From Alphaproteobacteria bacterium (lineage in GTDB: Bacteria > Pseudomonadota > Alphaproteobacteria > Sphingomonadales > Emcibacteraceae), in the NCBI GenBank assembly GCA_013152755.1, contig JAADFR010000020.1:1-34993 (forward strand): DNA of 34,993 nt. Direction: 5' to 3'. Below, piece after piece: positions 1-7,256 of this stretch. A model generated the notes under the pieces. The model did no database searches and was not told the DNA's origin. It saw only the letters and a program-made list of their open reading frames with translations. The position numbers were made by a program, and so were the translations under genes. Each line of letters opens with the position of its first letter. Position 1 is the first letter of the stretch.

Positions 1-135
1 AAGGGCGGCGTTTTGGTGGCATTGGCCGAGAAATTCGACCTGCCTATCCATGCCATTGGTGTTGGTGAATCCATTGATGATTTACAGCCCTTTGATGCCG
101 ATGATTTTTCAAAAATGTTAGTGGGACTGAAATAA
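1..135 (+). CDS. ftsY: Signal recognition particle receptor FtsY, C-terminal end (5' truncated)
   Basis: This is the last 44 codons of an open frame that enters from the left edge of the window. FtsY is the SRP receptor GTPase that delivers ribosome-nascent chain complexes to the inner membrane. The visible residues contain the conserved end of the NG domain: KGG near the start, then PIHAIGVGES, IDDLQPF and a terminal FSKMLVGL, which match the usual FtsY C-terminus. The TAA stop shares its last base with the ATG of the next gene (TAATG), so the two genes are probably translationally coupled. The ftsY-yciB order is common in alphaproteobacteria. The N-terminal and GTP-binding parts lie outside the window. 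Confidence 0.93.
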   Translation, partial: KGGVLVALAEKFDLPIHAIGVGESIDDLQPFDADDFSKMLVGLK

Positions 136-716
136 TGAGTGACACCCAAAAGCAATTGCTCAAGCTTTTTATTGAGATGTTCCCGATTATCCTGTTCTTC
201 TATGCCTATGATTCAAAGGATATGGAGAGCGTTTATCTGGCGACCAAGGTCTTTATGGCGGCCATGGTAGCATCCTTGATTGCGTCCAAACTTGTGTTCA
301 AGAAAATTGGCCTGATTTTATGGATTTCCGGGGGCCTTGTGGGCATATTGGGCGGGGCGACCATTTATTTTCATGATGAGATTTTTATCAAGTTAAAGCC
401 GACTATTCTCTATGGTTTTTTTGCCGTTGCCTTGCTGGGCGGTGCGGCGTTCGGCAAGTATTTTTTGAAAAATATCTTTGGGGCCGGGTTTCCGCCCATG
501 CCCGATGAGGCGTGGAAAAAGCTGACCGTACGTTTTGGTGTCTTTTATATTTTCAATGCTATTTTAAATGAGATCATCCACCGCAACTTTGCCTTTGATA
601 CCTGGATTGCGACCAAGTTATGGCTGTTCATGCCCATGAGTATCCTGTTCATGATGGCGCAAATGCCCATGTTGATGAAATATATGGATGTTGAGGACGA
701 GAAGCCTAAACCCTGA
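135..716 (+). CDS. yciB: Inner membrane septation protein YciB/IspZ
   Basis: This 193-residue polytopic membrane protein belongs to the YciB (IspZ, septation protein A) family, which is linked to envelope integrity and cell division; its biochemical activity is not settled. The sequence shows the family hallmarks: an N-terminal FIEMFPIILFFYAY segment, four to five hydrophobic helices, and a C-terminal NEIIHRNFAFDTWIATKLW stretch. The length matches the family's usual 180-200 residues. The ATG overlaps the ftsY stop by one base, which fixes the start and suggests co-transcription. The last 11 bases overlap the 3' end of the convergent Gln-rich gene. The charged tail after the last helix is short (EDEKPKP). 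Confidence 0.93.
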   Translation: MSDTQKQLLKLFIEMFPIILFFYAYDSKDMESVYLATKVFMAAMVASLIASKLVFKKIGLILWISGGLVGILGGATIYFHDEIFIKLKPTILYGFFAVALLGGAAFGKYFLKNIFGAGFPPMPDEAWKKLTVRFGVFYIFNAILNEIIHRNFAFDTWIATKLWLFMPMSILFMMAQMPMLMKYMDVEDEKPKP

Positions 717-1074
717 TGTCGATGATCTGACCGGGGCGGGTATCTTGGGGCCGGCTTGGGCTGCCCAGATTTTCTCTGAGGTTAAGGTTTACGTTACCGC
801 CACGACCACTTTGATTGCCCTGACCCTCTGACGAGAAGTCTGCTTTTAGCTTTTCAAGATTGTCGGCTTTCAGCCGATCCTGAAGTTTCCGCAACGCATC
901 CCGGTTGGCATTGATGTTGTCCTGACGGGAAACCTTGGTGGTTTGTTCGGCGGCCTTCTTTTCTTGCTGACGCAATTCCTGCTGTTGTTGCAGGGCCTGT
1001 TGCTGTCCGCGCTGATTGGGGTCAACCAGAGAGGCCAGAGAGGTCAGCAATTGTGAATTTGTCGTAACTTTCAT
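706..1074 (-). CDS. Small Gln-rich hypothetical protein
   Basis: This 122-residue protein is not one I recognise. It has no signal peptide or membrane segment. Residues about 20-45 are a Gln/Glu/Lys-rich, probably coiled-coil stretch (GQQQALQQQQELRQQ). Residues about 50-80 are Lys/Leu/Asp-rich and helical, and the tail is Gly/Asn/Arg-rich and likely disordered, ending in IIDIRV. It starts with MKVTTNSQLLTSLASLV, an amphipathic opening like that of some flagellar or secretion-associated small proteins, but that is only a resemblance. Its stop overlaps the end of yciB by 11 bp. A TTAAC direct repeat sits just upstream of the start. No partner gene is adjacent on the same strand, and no function is inferred. 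Confidence 0.7.
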   Translation of the reverse strand: MKVTTNSQLLTSLASLVDPNQRGQQQALQQQQELRQQEKKAAEQTTKVSRQDNINANRDALRKLQDRLKADNLEKLKADFSSEGQGNQSGRGGNVNLNLRENLGSPSRPQDTRPGQIIDIRV

Positions 1075-1191
1075 CGCAAATCAAACATAGTTAACAATAT
1101 TTAACATATTGCTAAGGGTTATTTTTAAAACACCCGGTCCTTCTGAGGGGAAGAAGTCACCATTCTGCGACTCTATTGATCAGCGCGTATT

Positions 1192-2346
1192 TTACTCTTG
1201 TTTTTTTAATATTTCCAGTTGTTTCTTAACCTGTGGTTTTTGGTCGTCCGGCGCATGTTTCATGGCCTGTTCCATTGCCTTGATCGCGTCCGCCTTTTGA
1301 CCAAGGACACTATAGGCCTTGGCAAGGCGGAACCAGCCTTCAATATTCTCAGGATTTGCATCCATTTTACTTTGCAGGCGCGCCACCATGCTCTTGATCA
1401 TTTCCGCCCGGTCTGCGGGGGACATATCGGCGACAGTGGCTCGTTGTTCGGCGCTTAAGGCGGGGCCTGAGCCTCTGGAACCGGTGCTTTGAACGCCCAA
1501 TTCTTTCTCGGCCTTGCGAATCCATCTGTTGAGGGCGCCGAGCCACGGCGCACCGGGCTTGCTGTCGGTGGCCAATGATTTCCAGCTGGCCAGAGCCTGT
1601 TCTACATTGCCAGCCTGATATTCGGCCAGCGCCATATAATGACGTACACCAGGGTTTTGTGGCTGAATTTTCCGAGCGCGGTTCAGGACAAGCAGGGCGG
1701 CAGGACCGACCCGGCCATCACTGAGGATAATCAGGCTTTCAGCATAAACCACCGCCGCATCAATGCTGTTCGGGTCCAGCTCATGCCAGCGTTGAAAGGC
1801 TTTCGCCGCTTCGGGGCGGTCATGAAGATCGGTTTCAAGCTGGCCCAATGTGCGCCATGCCTTTATATCGTCCGGTTTTTGAGCCAGATAGGTTTTCAGG
1901 ATGGCCACCTCGCTGATCATTTCCGGGGATTTGGCATCTTCCTTGGTCATCTGGGCCGCAGAGTTTTTCTGCTCATCAAGGGGAAAGTCCGGCATGCCGG
2001 GGCTGCCGATCAACAGGTAAAAACCATAGCTGCCCAAAAACACAAGGACAGTCACCACCACCAGCAACGGGCGCGCCGCCTTGGTCACGGTTGTTTCGGT
2101 TTTGTCTTCTTTGGGCGTGCTTGCCACTTTCAACAGTCGCCGTTCAATCTCAAGGCGGGCCGAGGTAACTTCTTCTGCACTGAGCTGATCGTTTTTCTGG
2201 TCGCCGTCCAGTTCTTTCAGCTGGGCTTTATAGACATTGAGGCTTTGACTTTGGTCCTGTTCCTCATCCTCGCGATAACGGAACAGGGGGACCAAGATTA
2301 TGGCAAGCGCAATCAGGAGTAAAAAAGCAGACGCTATCCAGAACAT
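1192..2346 (-). CDS. ccmI: Cytochrome c biogenesis protein CcmI (TPR chaperone)
   Basis: CcmI is the membrane-anchored chaperone that holds apocytochrome c for the CcmF/H heme ligation complex. This 384-residue protein has the expected build: an N-terminal helix (residues 2-22), a cytoplasmic loop rich in acidic and basic residues, a second helix (about 93-113), and a long periplasmic domain with TPR repeats (about 145-255, and again 333-380). The phrases KPDDIKAWRTLGQLE, NPGVRHYMALAEYQAGN and NPENIEGWFRLAKAYSVLGQ are clear TPR helices. It is the last gene of the ccmC-I operon and starts 3 bp after the ccmH stop. The C-terminal TPR domain has the usual bipartite arrangement. Confidence 0.93.
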   Translation of the reverse strand: MFWIASAFLLLIALAIILVPLFRYREDEEQDQSQSLNVYKAQLKELDGDQKNDQLSAEEVTSARLEIERRLLKVASTPKEDKTETTVTKAARPLLVVVTVLVFLGSYGFYLLIGSPGMPDFPLDEQKNSAAQMTKEDAKSPEMISEVAILKTYLAQKPDDIKAWRTLGQLETDLHDRPEAAKAFQRWHELDPNSIDAAVVYAESLIILSDGRVGPAALLVLNRARKIQPQNPGVRHYMALAEYQAGNVEQALASWKSLATDSKPGAPWLGALNRWIRKAEKELGVQSTGSRGSGPALSAEQRATVADMSPADRAEMIKSMVARLQSKMDANPENIEGWFRLAKAYSVLGQKADAIKAMEQAMKHAPDDQKPQVKKQLEILKKQE

Positions 2347-2349
2347 TTT

Positions 2350-2808
2350 TTACCCTCTATCTTCGATGATTTGTTTCAGGCGTTTTTCTTCTTCCGCGCT
2401 CAAAGGGTCAGCCTTGGCACTATTTGCTGATTGCCGGATGGTGCGGAACACCAGAAAGCCACCGATCAGGAGCAGGAAGAGAGGGCCCAACCAGAGCAAG
2501 GCGTTAGAGGCCTTGAACGGTGGTTTCAACAGAATCCAGTCGCCGTAACGGCTGGTCATAAATTCAATGATCTGTTCGTGGTTCTTGCCCATGGCCACCT
2601 GTTCGCGGACGATCGCCCGCAGGTCACCGGCCAGCTCAGCATCAGAATCAATGATCGACTGATTTTGACAGACAAGGCAGCGCAGTTCTTTCATGATATG
2701 CTGGGCGCGGGCCTCCATCACAGGATCAGGAAGCTTTTTGAGGTCAACGCCAATGGCAAAGGCATTCAGGCTCAGGCCGATGAACAGCAGGGTCAGCAGA
2801 AATCTCAT
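2350..2808 (-). CDS. ccmH: Cytochrome c maturation thiol protein CcmH (CcmH/NrfF/CycL family)
   Basis: CcmH reduces or holds the CXXCH cysteines of apocytochrome c before heme attachment. The 152-residue sequence has a signal peptide (residues 1-18, ending AFA), the diagnostic LRCLVCQNQ motif with the redox pair C44 and C47, the following DLRAIVREQV and SRYGDWILLKPPF blocks, and one transmembrane helix (about 103-123) with a short cytoplasmic tail. Length and domain order match the short CcmH form, with the TPR part encoded separately as ccmI. The ATG overlaps the ccmG stop by four bases (ATGA), which supports this start and translational coupling. Confidence 0.95.
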   Translation of the reverse strand: MRFLLTLLFIGLSLNAFAIGVDLKKLPDPVMEARAQHIMKELRCLVCQNQSIIDSDAELAGDLRAIVREQVAMGKNHEQIIEFMTSRYGDWILLKPPFKASNALLWLGPLFLLLIGGFLVFRTIRQSANSAKADPLSAEEEKRLKQIIEDRG

Positions 2809-3347
2809 GAGCCACTTTCCTCTTTAAGTTCCTTGATGATCGGCGCAATTTTTTCTGTAATTTGCGATTCATAAATCGGCCCGATATGCTGGTAACGGAT
2901 AATACCATTTTTAATGAAAAAAGTCTCTGGCGTGCCGGTGACGCCCCAGTCGATGGCAGTCCGGCCTTTCAGGTCAGTGCCAACCTTGGCATAGGGATTG
3001 CCCAGACTTTTCAGAAAGCTGATACTGTTGCGCGGCAGGTCTTTATAGGCAATGCCAAAGAGTTTCACGCCGTCCATCTTGCCCAAAATTTCAAGAGAGG
3101 GATGTTCCACACGGCAGGGGCCGCACCATGAGGCAAAGAAATTGATGATGATGATATTTTCACTGTCTTTCAAATCGGCACTGCTTAATCCAACACCGTC
3201 CCCTTTTAACGGCGGCAGGGAAAATTCCGGCACCGGCTTGTTGATCATGGCAGAGGGGACTTCCCGGGGATTCAGGGTCAAGCCAATGATGAAGACAACA
3301 AACAGCCCGGCAAAAATAAACAGCGGTAGAAATCTTTTAAACTGCAT
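2805..3347 (-). CDS. ccmG: Thiol:disulfide interchange protein CcmG/DsbE
   Basis: CcmG is the membrane-tethered periplasmic thioredoxin that passes electrons to CcmH and apocytochrome c. I place the start at 3347, giving 180 residues. The longer open frame would run far into ccmF and adds a low-complexity, Cys/Arg-rich stretch unlike the family. From this start there is an N-anchor (residues 5-24), the NKPVPEFSLP strand, the active site W74-C75-G76-P77-C78 preceded by INFFAS, the conserved GVTGTPE with cis-Pro140, and a C-terminal helix. The start overlaps the ccmF stop by 11 bp. The length is normal for DsbE/CcmG. Confidence 0.95.
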   Translation of the reverse strand: MQFKRFLPLFIFAGLFVVFIIGLTLNPREVPSAMINKPVPEFSLPPLKGDGVGLSSADLKDSENIIIINFFASWCGPCRVEHPSLEILGKMDGVKLFGIAYKDLPRNSISFLKSLGNPYAKVGTDLKGRTAIDWGVTGTPETFFIKNGIIRYQHIGPIYESQITEKIAPIIKELKEESGS

Positions 3348-5331
3348 GAGCCTGTTTCCCTTTGTTTTTCTGTGCGGTCTTTTTCCCTTCCGGTGAGCCA
3401 ATGCGGTAGCGACGATCGCTAAGGGATATAAAACCACCCAGAACCATGACCGTGGCCCCGATCCACAGCCAGACCTGCATGGGTTTGTAATATACCCGCA
3501 TGCCCCAACGGTCGGAGCCCTGCATCTCGCCGATGACAATGAACAGATCTCCGGACAATGTGGTCCGCACGGCACCCTCCGTCGTGGTCATGGGGGAGGC
3601 CACATAGGTCCGGCTTTCCGGATAGGCCATATAATGGTTGCCATTCTTGTCGGTTACGGTGATGGCCCCGCGTACCGCCGTGTAATTGGGTCCGGCAACG
3701 GCAACAACATCGTCAAGGGTCAGGGTAAATTCACCAATGGTCATGCTGTCGCCCACAGGCATGACTTTCTGTTGTTCCAGGCTCCAGTATGAGGTAGCAA
3801 CAATGCCGATCAGGCCAATGGCAAAACCCAGATGACCAAGGCTCATGCCCCAGCTGGACCGGGGTTGACGCAGCAGCCGTTCAAAACTGTTTTTAAGCGG
3901 CACCTGAAATAATTTGATCCGGTTTGCCAGTTCCTGAAGCATGGACAACAGCAACCAGACACCAAGCCCCATCCAGACCACGGGCATAATGCCGCCGCCG
4001 TAGGTGACATAAAGCACCATAAGAGCCGCCAGAAGGGATAGCAGGGTGACCATCTTTAACTTGCCAATCACCGCCTTGAGGCGCGCGCGCTTCCATTGCA
4101 GATGAACGCCGAACCCCATGGTGATCACCAGTGGAATCATCAGCAAGCCGAAAACCAGATTAAAGAAGGGCGCGCCCACCGACGACTTGATGCCCAAAAT
4201 GGCATCGCTGAGCAGGGGATGCAGGGTGCCATAAAGCACCACCGCTGCCGCCACCGACAAAAACAGGTTATTGATCACAAGGCCGCTTTCCCGGCTGGCC
4301 GGGGCAAAGAGCCCGCCGGCCTGCAACCGGTCAGAGCGCAGGGCAAACAGCAGGAAACTACCGCCAATGACCAGCGCCAGGAACATCAGGATAAACAAGC
4401 CCCGCTCCGGGTCCGTGGCAAAGGCATGAACCGAAGTGAGAACACCAGACCGAACAATGAATGTGCCGAGCAGACTAAAGGAAAAGGCAATGATCGCTAG
4501 CAAGATTGTCCAGCTTTTCAGGGTATCGCGTTTTTCCACCACGATCGCCGAATGAAGCAGGGCCGTGGCCACCAGCCAGGGCATGAAGGAGGCATTTTCA
4601 ACCGGATCCCAGGCCCACCAGCCGCCCCAGCCCAGCTCGTAATAGGCCCACCATGACCCCAGCACGATACCGATGGTCAGGAATACCCACGCCAGCAATG
4701 TCCATGGCCGGACCCATCTGGCCCATGCCGGGTCAACCTTTCCCTCAATCAGGGCGGCAATGGCAAAGGAAAAGGCCACCGACAATCCCACATATCCCAG
4801 ATAGAGAAACGGCGGATGAAAGGCCAGCCCCGGGTCTTGCAACAGGGGATTCAGGCCGTTGCCATCAAAGGGGACATTGGGCAAGCGGTCAAAAGGGTTG
4901 GAGGTGATCAGCATAAACAGGAAAAACCCGATGCCGACCAAGGCCTGTATGGACAGAACCCGGGCCTGCAGGCTTTTGGGCAGATTGCGCCCGAAATGGG
5001 CCACCATGGCCCCAAAGAGCGCGAGGAACATCACCCATAACAGAAGCGATCCTTCATGGTTGCCCCAGACTCCGGAAATTTTATAAATCAGTGGTTTTAA
5101 GGAATGGCTGTTATGGGCGACAACGGCCACGGAAAAATCAGATTGCAGATAACTATAGGTCAGGGCCAGAAAGGCGCCCACGGTAAAGATGAATTGACCA
5201 TAAGCGGCGGGGGGTCCCAGTGCCATCATCCGGCCATCACGGCGGGCAGCACCGATCATGGGGAAAAGCGCCTGTATGACGGCCATGCCCAGTGCCAGAA
5301 CCAGAAAAAAATGACCTAATTCAGCGATCAT
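3337..5331 (-). CDS. ccmF: Heme lyase subunit CcmF
   Basis: CcmF takes heme from holo-CcmE and, with CcmH/I, ligates it to apocytochrome c. The 664-residue protein has about 14-15 hydrophobic helices and the WWD signature WGGWWAWDPVENASF (residues 235-249). Histidines expected to ligate heme are visible in FHPPFLYLGY (H172) and LLHSA (H260). A NHEGS motif (residues 91-95) and a periplasmic domain near 515-615 are also in family positions. The length is typical. The start shares ATGA with the end of ccmE, and the end overlaps ccmG. Nothing suggests loss of function. Confidence 0.97.
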   Translation of the reverse strand: MIAELGHFFLVLALGMAVIQALFPMIGAARRDGRMMALGPPAAYGQFIFTVGAFLALTYSYLQSDFSVAVVAHNSHSLKPLIYKISGVWGNHEGSLLLWVMFLALFGAMVAHFGRNLPKSLQARVLSIQALVGIGFFLFMLITSNPFDRLPNVPFDGNGLNPLLQDPGLAFHPPFLYLGYVGLSVAFSFAIAALIEGKVDPAWARWVRPWTLLAWVFLTIGIVLGSWWAYYELGWGGWWAWDPVENASFMPWLVATALLHSAIVVEKRDTLKSWTILLAIIAFSFSLLGTFIVRSGVLTSVHAFATDPERGLFILMFLALVIGGSFLLFALRSDRLQAGGLFAPASRESGLVINNLFLSVAAAVVLYGTLHPLLSDAILGIKSSVGAPFFNLVFGLLMIPLVITMGFGVHLQWKRARLKAVIGKLKMVTLLSLLAALMVLYVTYGGGIMPVVWMGLGVWLLLSMLQELANRIKLFQVPLKNSFERLLRQPRSSWGMSLGHLGFAIGLIGIVATSYWSLEQQKVMPVGDSMTIGEFTLTLDDVVAVAGPNYTAVRGAITVTDKNGNHYMAYPESRTYVASPMTTTEGAVRTTLSGDLFIVIGEMQGSDRWGMRVYYKPMQVWLWIGATVMVLGGFISLSDRRYRIGSPEGKKTAQKNKGKQAHAV

Positions 5332-5825
5332 GAAGCACCTGCTTTGGTTTTGGCTGACTTGTCACGTTGCCATTCCCCGCGTTTCTTCAGGCTGTCAATG
5401 ACTTCTTTGGGCATATAATTCTCATCATGTTTGGCCAGAACTTCCGTGGCCACAAAAACCCCGGCGCTGTTCATGGACCCTTCGGCGACAACCCCCTGTC
5501 CTTCGCGGAACAGATCAGGCAGCAGTCCTTCATAGGTCACGTCAACCGTTTCATTACCGTCCGTGACGGTGAATTTATTGACCATGGCACCTTTAATCTC
5601 ATGTCTTTCAAGGCTGTCAGTGGCCACCAGACCACCAAGGCGAAAATCTTGACCGGGCTTTATGCCTTTTTCAACAATTTCCGTGGGGTCATAGAACAGC
5701 CGGATGCTGTCTTCCAATGCGCTCAGAACCAGCAGGACCGCCAGCCCCAATACAGCGATAGAGGTGAGCATGAGATACAGACGGCGTTTCTTCCGCATCC
5801 CGGCCTTTGTTGCTGGCTTTGTCAT
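5328..5825 (-). CDS. ccmE: Heme chaperone CcmE
   Basis: CcmE is the periplasmic chaperone that binds heme covalently and carries it from CcmABCD to CcmF. The 165-residue protein has a basic N-terminus and a membrane anchor (about residues 17-36), then an OB-fold domain. The heme-binding motif LAKHDENYMP contains the reactive H133 and the conserved Y137. Upstream signatures FRLGGLV and YEGLLPDLFREGQGVVAEG are typical. The last 20 residues are Lys-rich and probably flexible. The start overlaps the ccmD stop (ATGA-type), and the stop overlaps the ccmF start, so it sits in a translationally coupled chain. Confidence 0.96.
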   Translation of the reverse strand: MTKPATKAGMRKKRRLYLMLTSIAVLGLAVLLVLSALEDSIRLFYDPTEIVEKGIKPGQDFRLGGLVATDSLERHEIKGAMVNKFTVTDGNETVDVTYEGLLPDLFREGQGVVAEGSMNSAGVFVATEVLAKHDENYMPKEVIDSLKKRGEWQRDKSAKTKAGAS

Positions 5826-5989
5826 TTTTTACCCTGTTTATCTGTTAAATCCCGTATCTGGGCCTCCAGCTTGCGCAGGGTGGCCTCATCTTTCTTCTTT
5901 GTCCATAAACTTGTCACAAATAAGGCGATCAGAACCACGGCACTGGCTATGTAGCTGAACAGGAGAAAAACGTCATTTCCTTCCATCAT
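5822..5989 (-). CDS. ccmD: Heme exporter protein CcmD (small ORF)
   Basis: A 55-residue reading frame fills the gap between ccmC and ccmE. It encodes one transmembrane helix (about residues 8-29, VFLLFSYIASAVVLIALF) followed by a Lys-rich, probably coiled cytoplasmic tail (TKKKDEATLRKLEAQIRD). That is the standard CcmD architecture, and CcmD is needed to release holo-CcmE from CcmABC. The ATG at 5989 overlaps the ccmC TGA (ATGA), and its TGA overlaps the ccmE ATG. A second ATG directly follows the first, so the start could be one codon later. Position, size and coupling make the identification firm despite weak sequence conservation in this family. Confidence 0.9.
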   Translation of the reverse strand: MMEGNDVFLLFSYIASAVVLIALFVTSLWTKKKDEATLRKLEAQIRDLTDKQGKK

Positions 5990-6711
5990 CCGCGCCCCCC
6001 GCCAAGCTGAATCCTGAGCGAGCGGATACGCCGCCGCAGGATCAGGCTTTGGATTCGCCAGATTATGATGGTGAAAAAGAACATGTTAAAGGCTGCAATC
6101 ATTAAAAGCAGGGCCGCCAGCATATCACCGCCTATGGTCGGGCCATCCATGCGCATCAGGCTCGCCGGTTGATGGAGGGTATTCCACCAGTCCACGGAGA
6201 ATTTGATGATGATCACATTGACAAGGCCGACCATGGCCACAATGGCGGCAATCTTTGCGGCGCGCGCGTGGTCATCTATGGTTTGCCAGACAGCGATATA
6301 TCCTAAATAGACAAAGAACAGGATCAGCATGGAAGTCAGCCGGGCATCCCATATCCAATAGGTCCCCCACATGGGTTTGCCCCACAGGCTGCCGGTGATC
6401 AGGGCAAGGGCGGTGAAGGCCGCGCCTACGGGCCCGATGGCCCGCGCCGCCTGATCGGCAAGAGGATGTTTCCAGATAAAGCCCACGGCACTGGCCACCG
6501 CAATGGCGCCGTAACCGAATTGGGCCATATAGGCGGCTGGTACATGAACAAACATAATCCGGTACGTGCTGCCCATCTGATAATCCTCGGGCGCGACCAC
6601 AAGGGCATAATAGAGCCCCAAGGCAAACAGAAGGACCGTTATGCCCGCTATCCAGGGCAGAAACATATTACTCAACCGCATAAAGCGGGCAGGATTGGCA
6701 AACTTATGCAT
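5986..6711 (-). CDS. ccmC: Heme exporter/handling protein CcmC
   Basis: CcmC presents heme to CcmE in the CcmABCD complex. The 241-residue protein has six hydrophobic helices and the WWD signature WGTYWIWDARLTS (residues 115-127). The two expected axial histidines are in FVHVPAAY (H56) and NTLHQPASL (H180). The C-terminus is strongly basic (RRRIRSLRIQ), on the cytoplasmic side. It is the first gene of the ccmC-D-E-F-G-H-I operon. The 112 bp upstream contain a perfect FNR/FixK-type palindrome, so this promoter is probably oxygen-regulated. Confidence 0.96.
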   Translation of the reverse strand: MHKFANPARFMRLSNMFLPWIAGITVLLFALGLYYALVVAPEDYQMGSTYRIMFVHVPAAYMAQFGYGAIAVASAVGFIWKHPLADQAARAIGPVGAAFTALALITGSLWGKPMWGTYWIWDARLTSMLILFFVYLGYIAVWQTIDDHARAAKIAAIVAMVGLVNVIIIKFSVDWWNTLHQPASLMRMDGPTIGGDMLAALLLMIAAFNMFFFTIIIWRIQSLILRRRIRSLRIQLGGGRG

Positions 6712-6782
6712 AAAAATGGTCTACATCTTGTGAGCTTCTTAATCAAGTTAAATAGCTTTATTTGATTCCCGCTCGCATAAGT

Positions 6783-6796
6783 TTGATTGAGATCAA
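6783..6796 (-). promoter_or_regulatory. FNR/FixK-type binding site upstream of ccmC
   Basis: TTGATTGAGATCAA is a perfect match to the FNR/FixK/Anr consensus TTGAT-N4-ATCAA. It lies between the end of the monoheme cytochrome gene and ccmC, 71 bp before the ccmC start codon. If the site is centred near -41.5 (class II activation), the transcription start would fall about 34-36 bp nearer ccmC, leaving a short leader. The -10 region is only a weak match, so exact promoter placement is inference. Confidence 0.75.
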
Positions 6797-6823
6797 TTTG
6801 AGCCCTGTATAAAAGCTGGTTAT

Positions 6824-7231
6824 TTAATGCTTTCCAGGGGCCAGCTTAACATTGCGCCGCTCATGGGTAATATAGGCCTGCATGGCGACCATCTTGGGGT
6901 CATCAAGGGCCATTGGCTTGCCTTCAAGGGGGTTGCGGATGCACCAGTTGATCATTTCCGGCAGGGTAATGACCCGGCCTATCTGTTTCTGGAACTTCGG
7001 ATAGGTTTCCGGGTGGGTATTGGCCCCGTTGGGATGGCATTGGGCACAGACCACGCCGTTGGTGCCCAGATTTGGGTCCGTAAAGGCCGTCCGGCCAACG
7101 GCCACCACAGCCATAAATTCCTTTTGCCAGATGTCCAGATCTTCCTTGGTGAATTCATCCGCCTGCGCCGTCAGGGTACTTCCCAAGCCGAGGGCGGTAA
7201 CCAAGAACAATGTTTGAATGATGTTACGCAT
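6824..7231 (-). CDS. Periplasmic monoheme c-type cytochrome
   Basis: This 135-residue secreted protein has one heme-attachment motif, CAQCH (C62, C65, H66). I start it at 7231 because an AAGGA ribosome site lies just upstream and the protein then begins with a clear signal peptide (residues 1-24, ending TAQA). The longer frame overlaps the upstream gene. The C-terminal half has a WCIRNPLEGKPMALDD block followed by a helix MVAMQAYI, which resembles the class I cytochrome fold of the thiosulfate dehydrogenase/SoxA-like group. M107 or a nearby Met could be the distal ligand. It is the last gene of a three-gene cassette, 25 bp after the phosphoesterase stop. It is probably an electron carrier for the neighbouring peroxidase, which is inference. 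Confidence 0.85.
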   Translation of the reverse strand: MRNIIQTLFLVTALGLGSTLTAQADEFTKEDLDIWQKEFMAVVAVGRTAFTDPNLGTNGVVCAQCHPNGANTHPETYPKFQKQIGRVITLPEMINWCIRNPLEGKPMALDDPKMVAMQAYITHERRNVKLAPGKH

Positions 7232-7256
7232 AATATTTTCCTTGTGATGTCCGGGA

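Noticed and set aside
1639-2322. 227-codon plus-strand frame opposite ccmI
   Set aside because: ccmI on the other strand has clear TPR and membrane features; the plus-strand product shows no domain.
3348-3575. N-terminal extension of ccmG into ccmF
   Set aside because: The extra 76 residues are Cys/Arg-rich, unlike CcmG, and overlap the C-terminus of CcmF; the ATG at 3347 gives the standard length and anchor.
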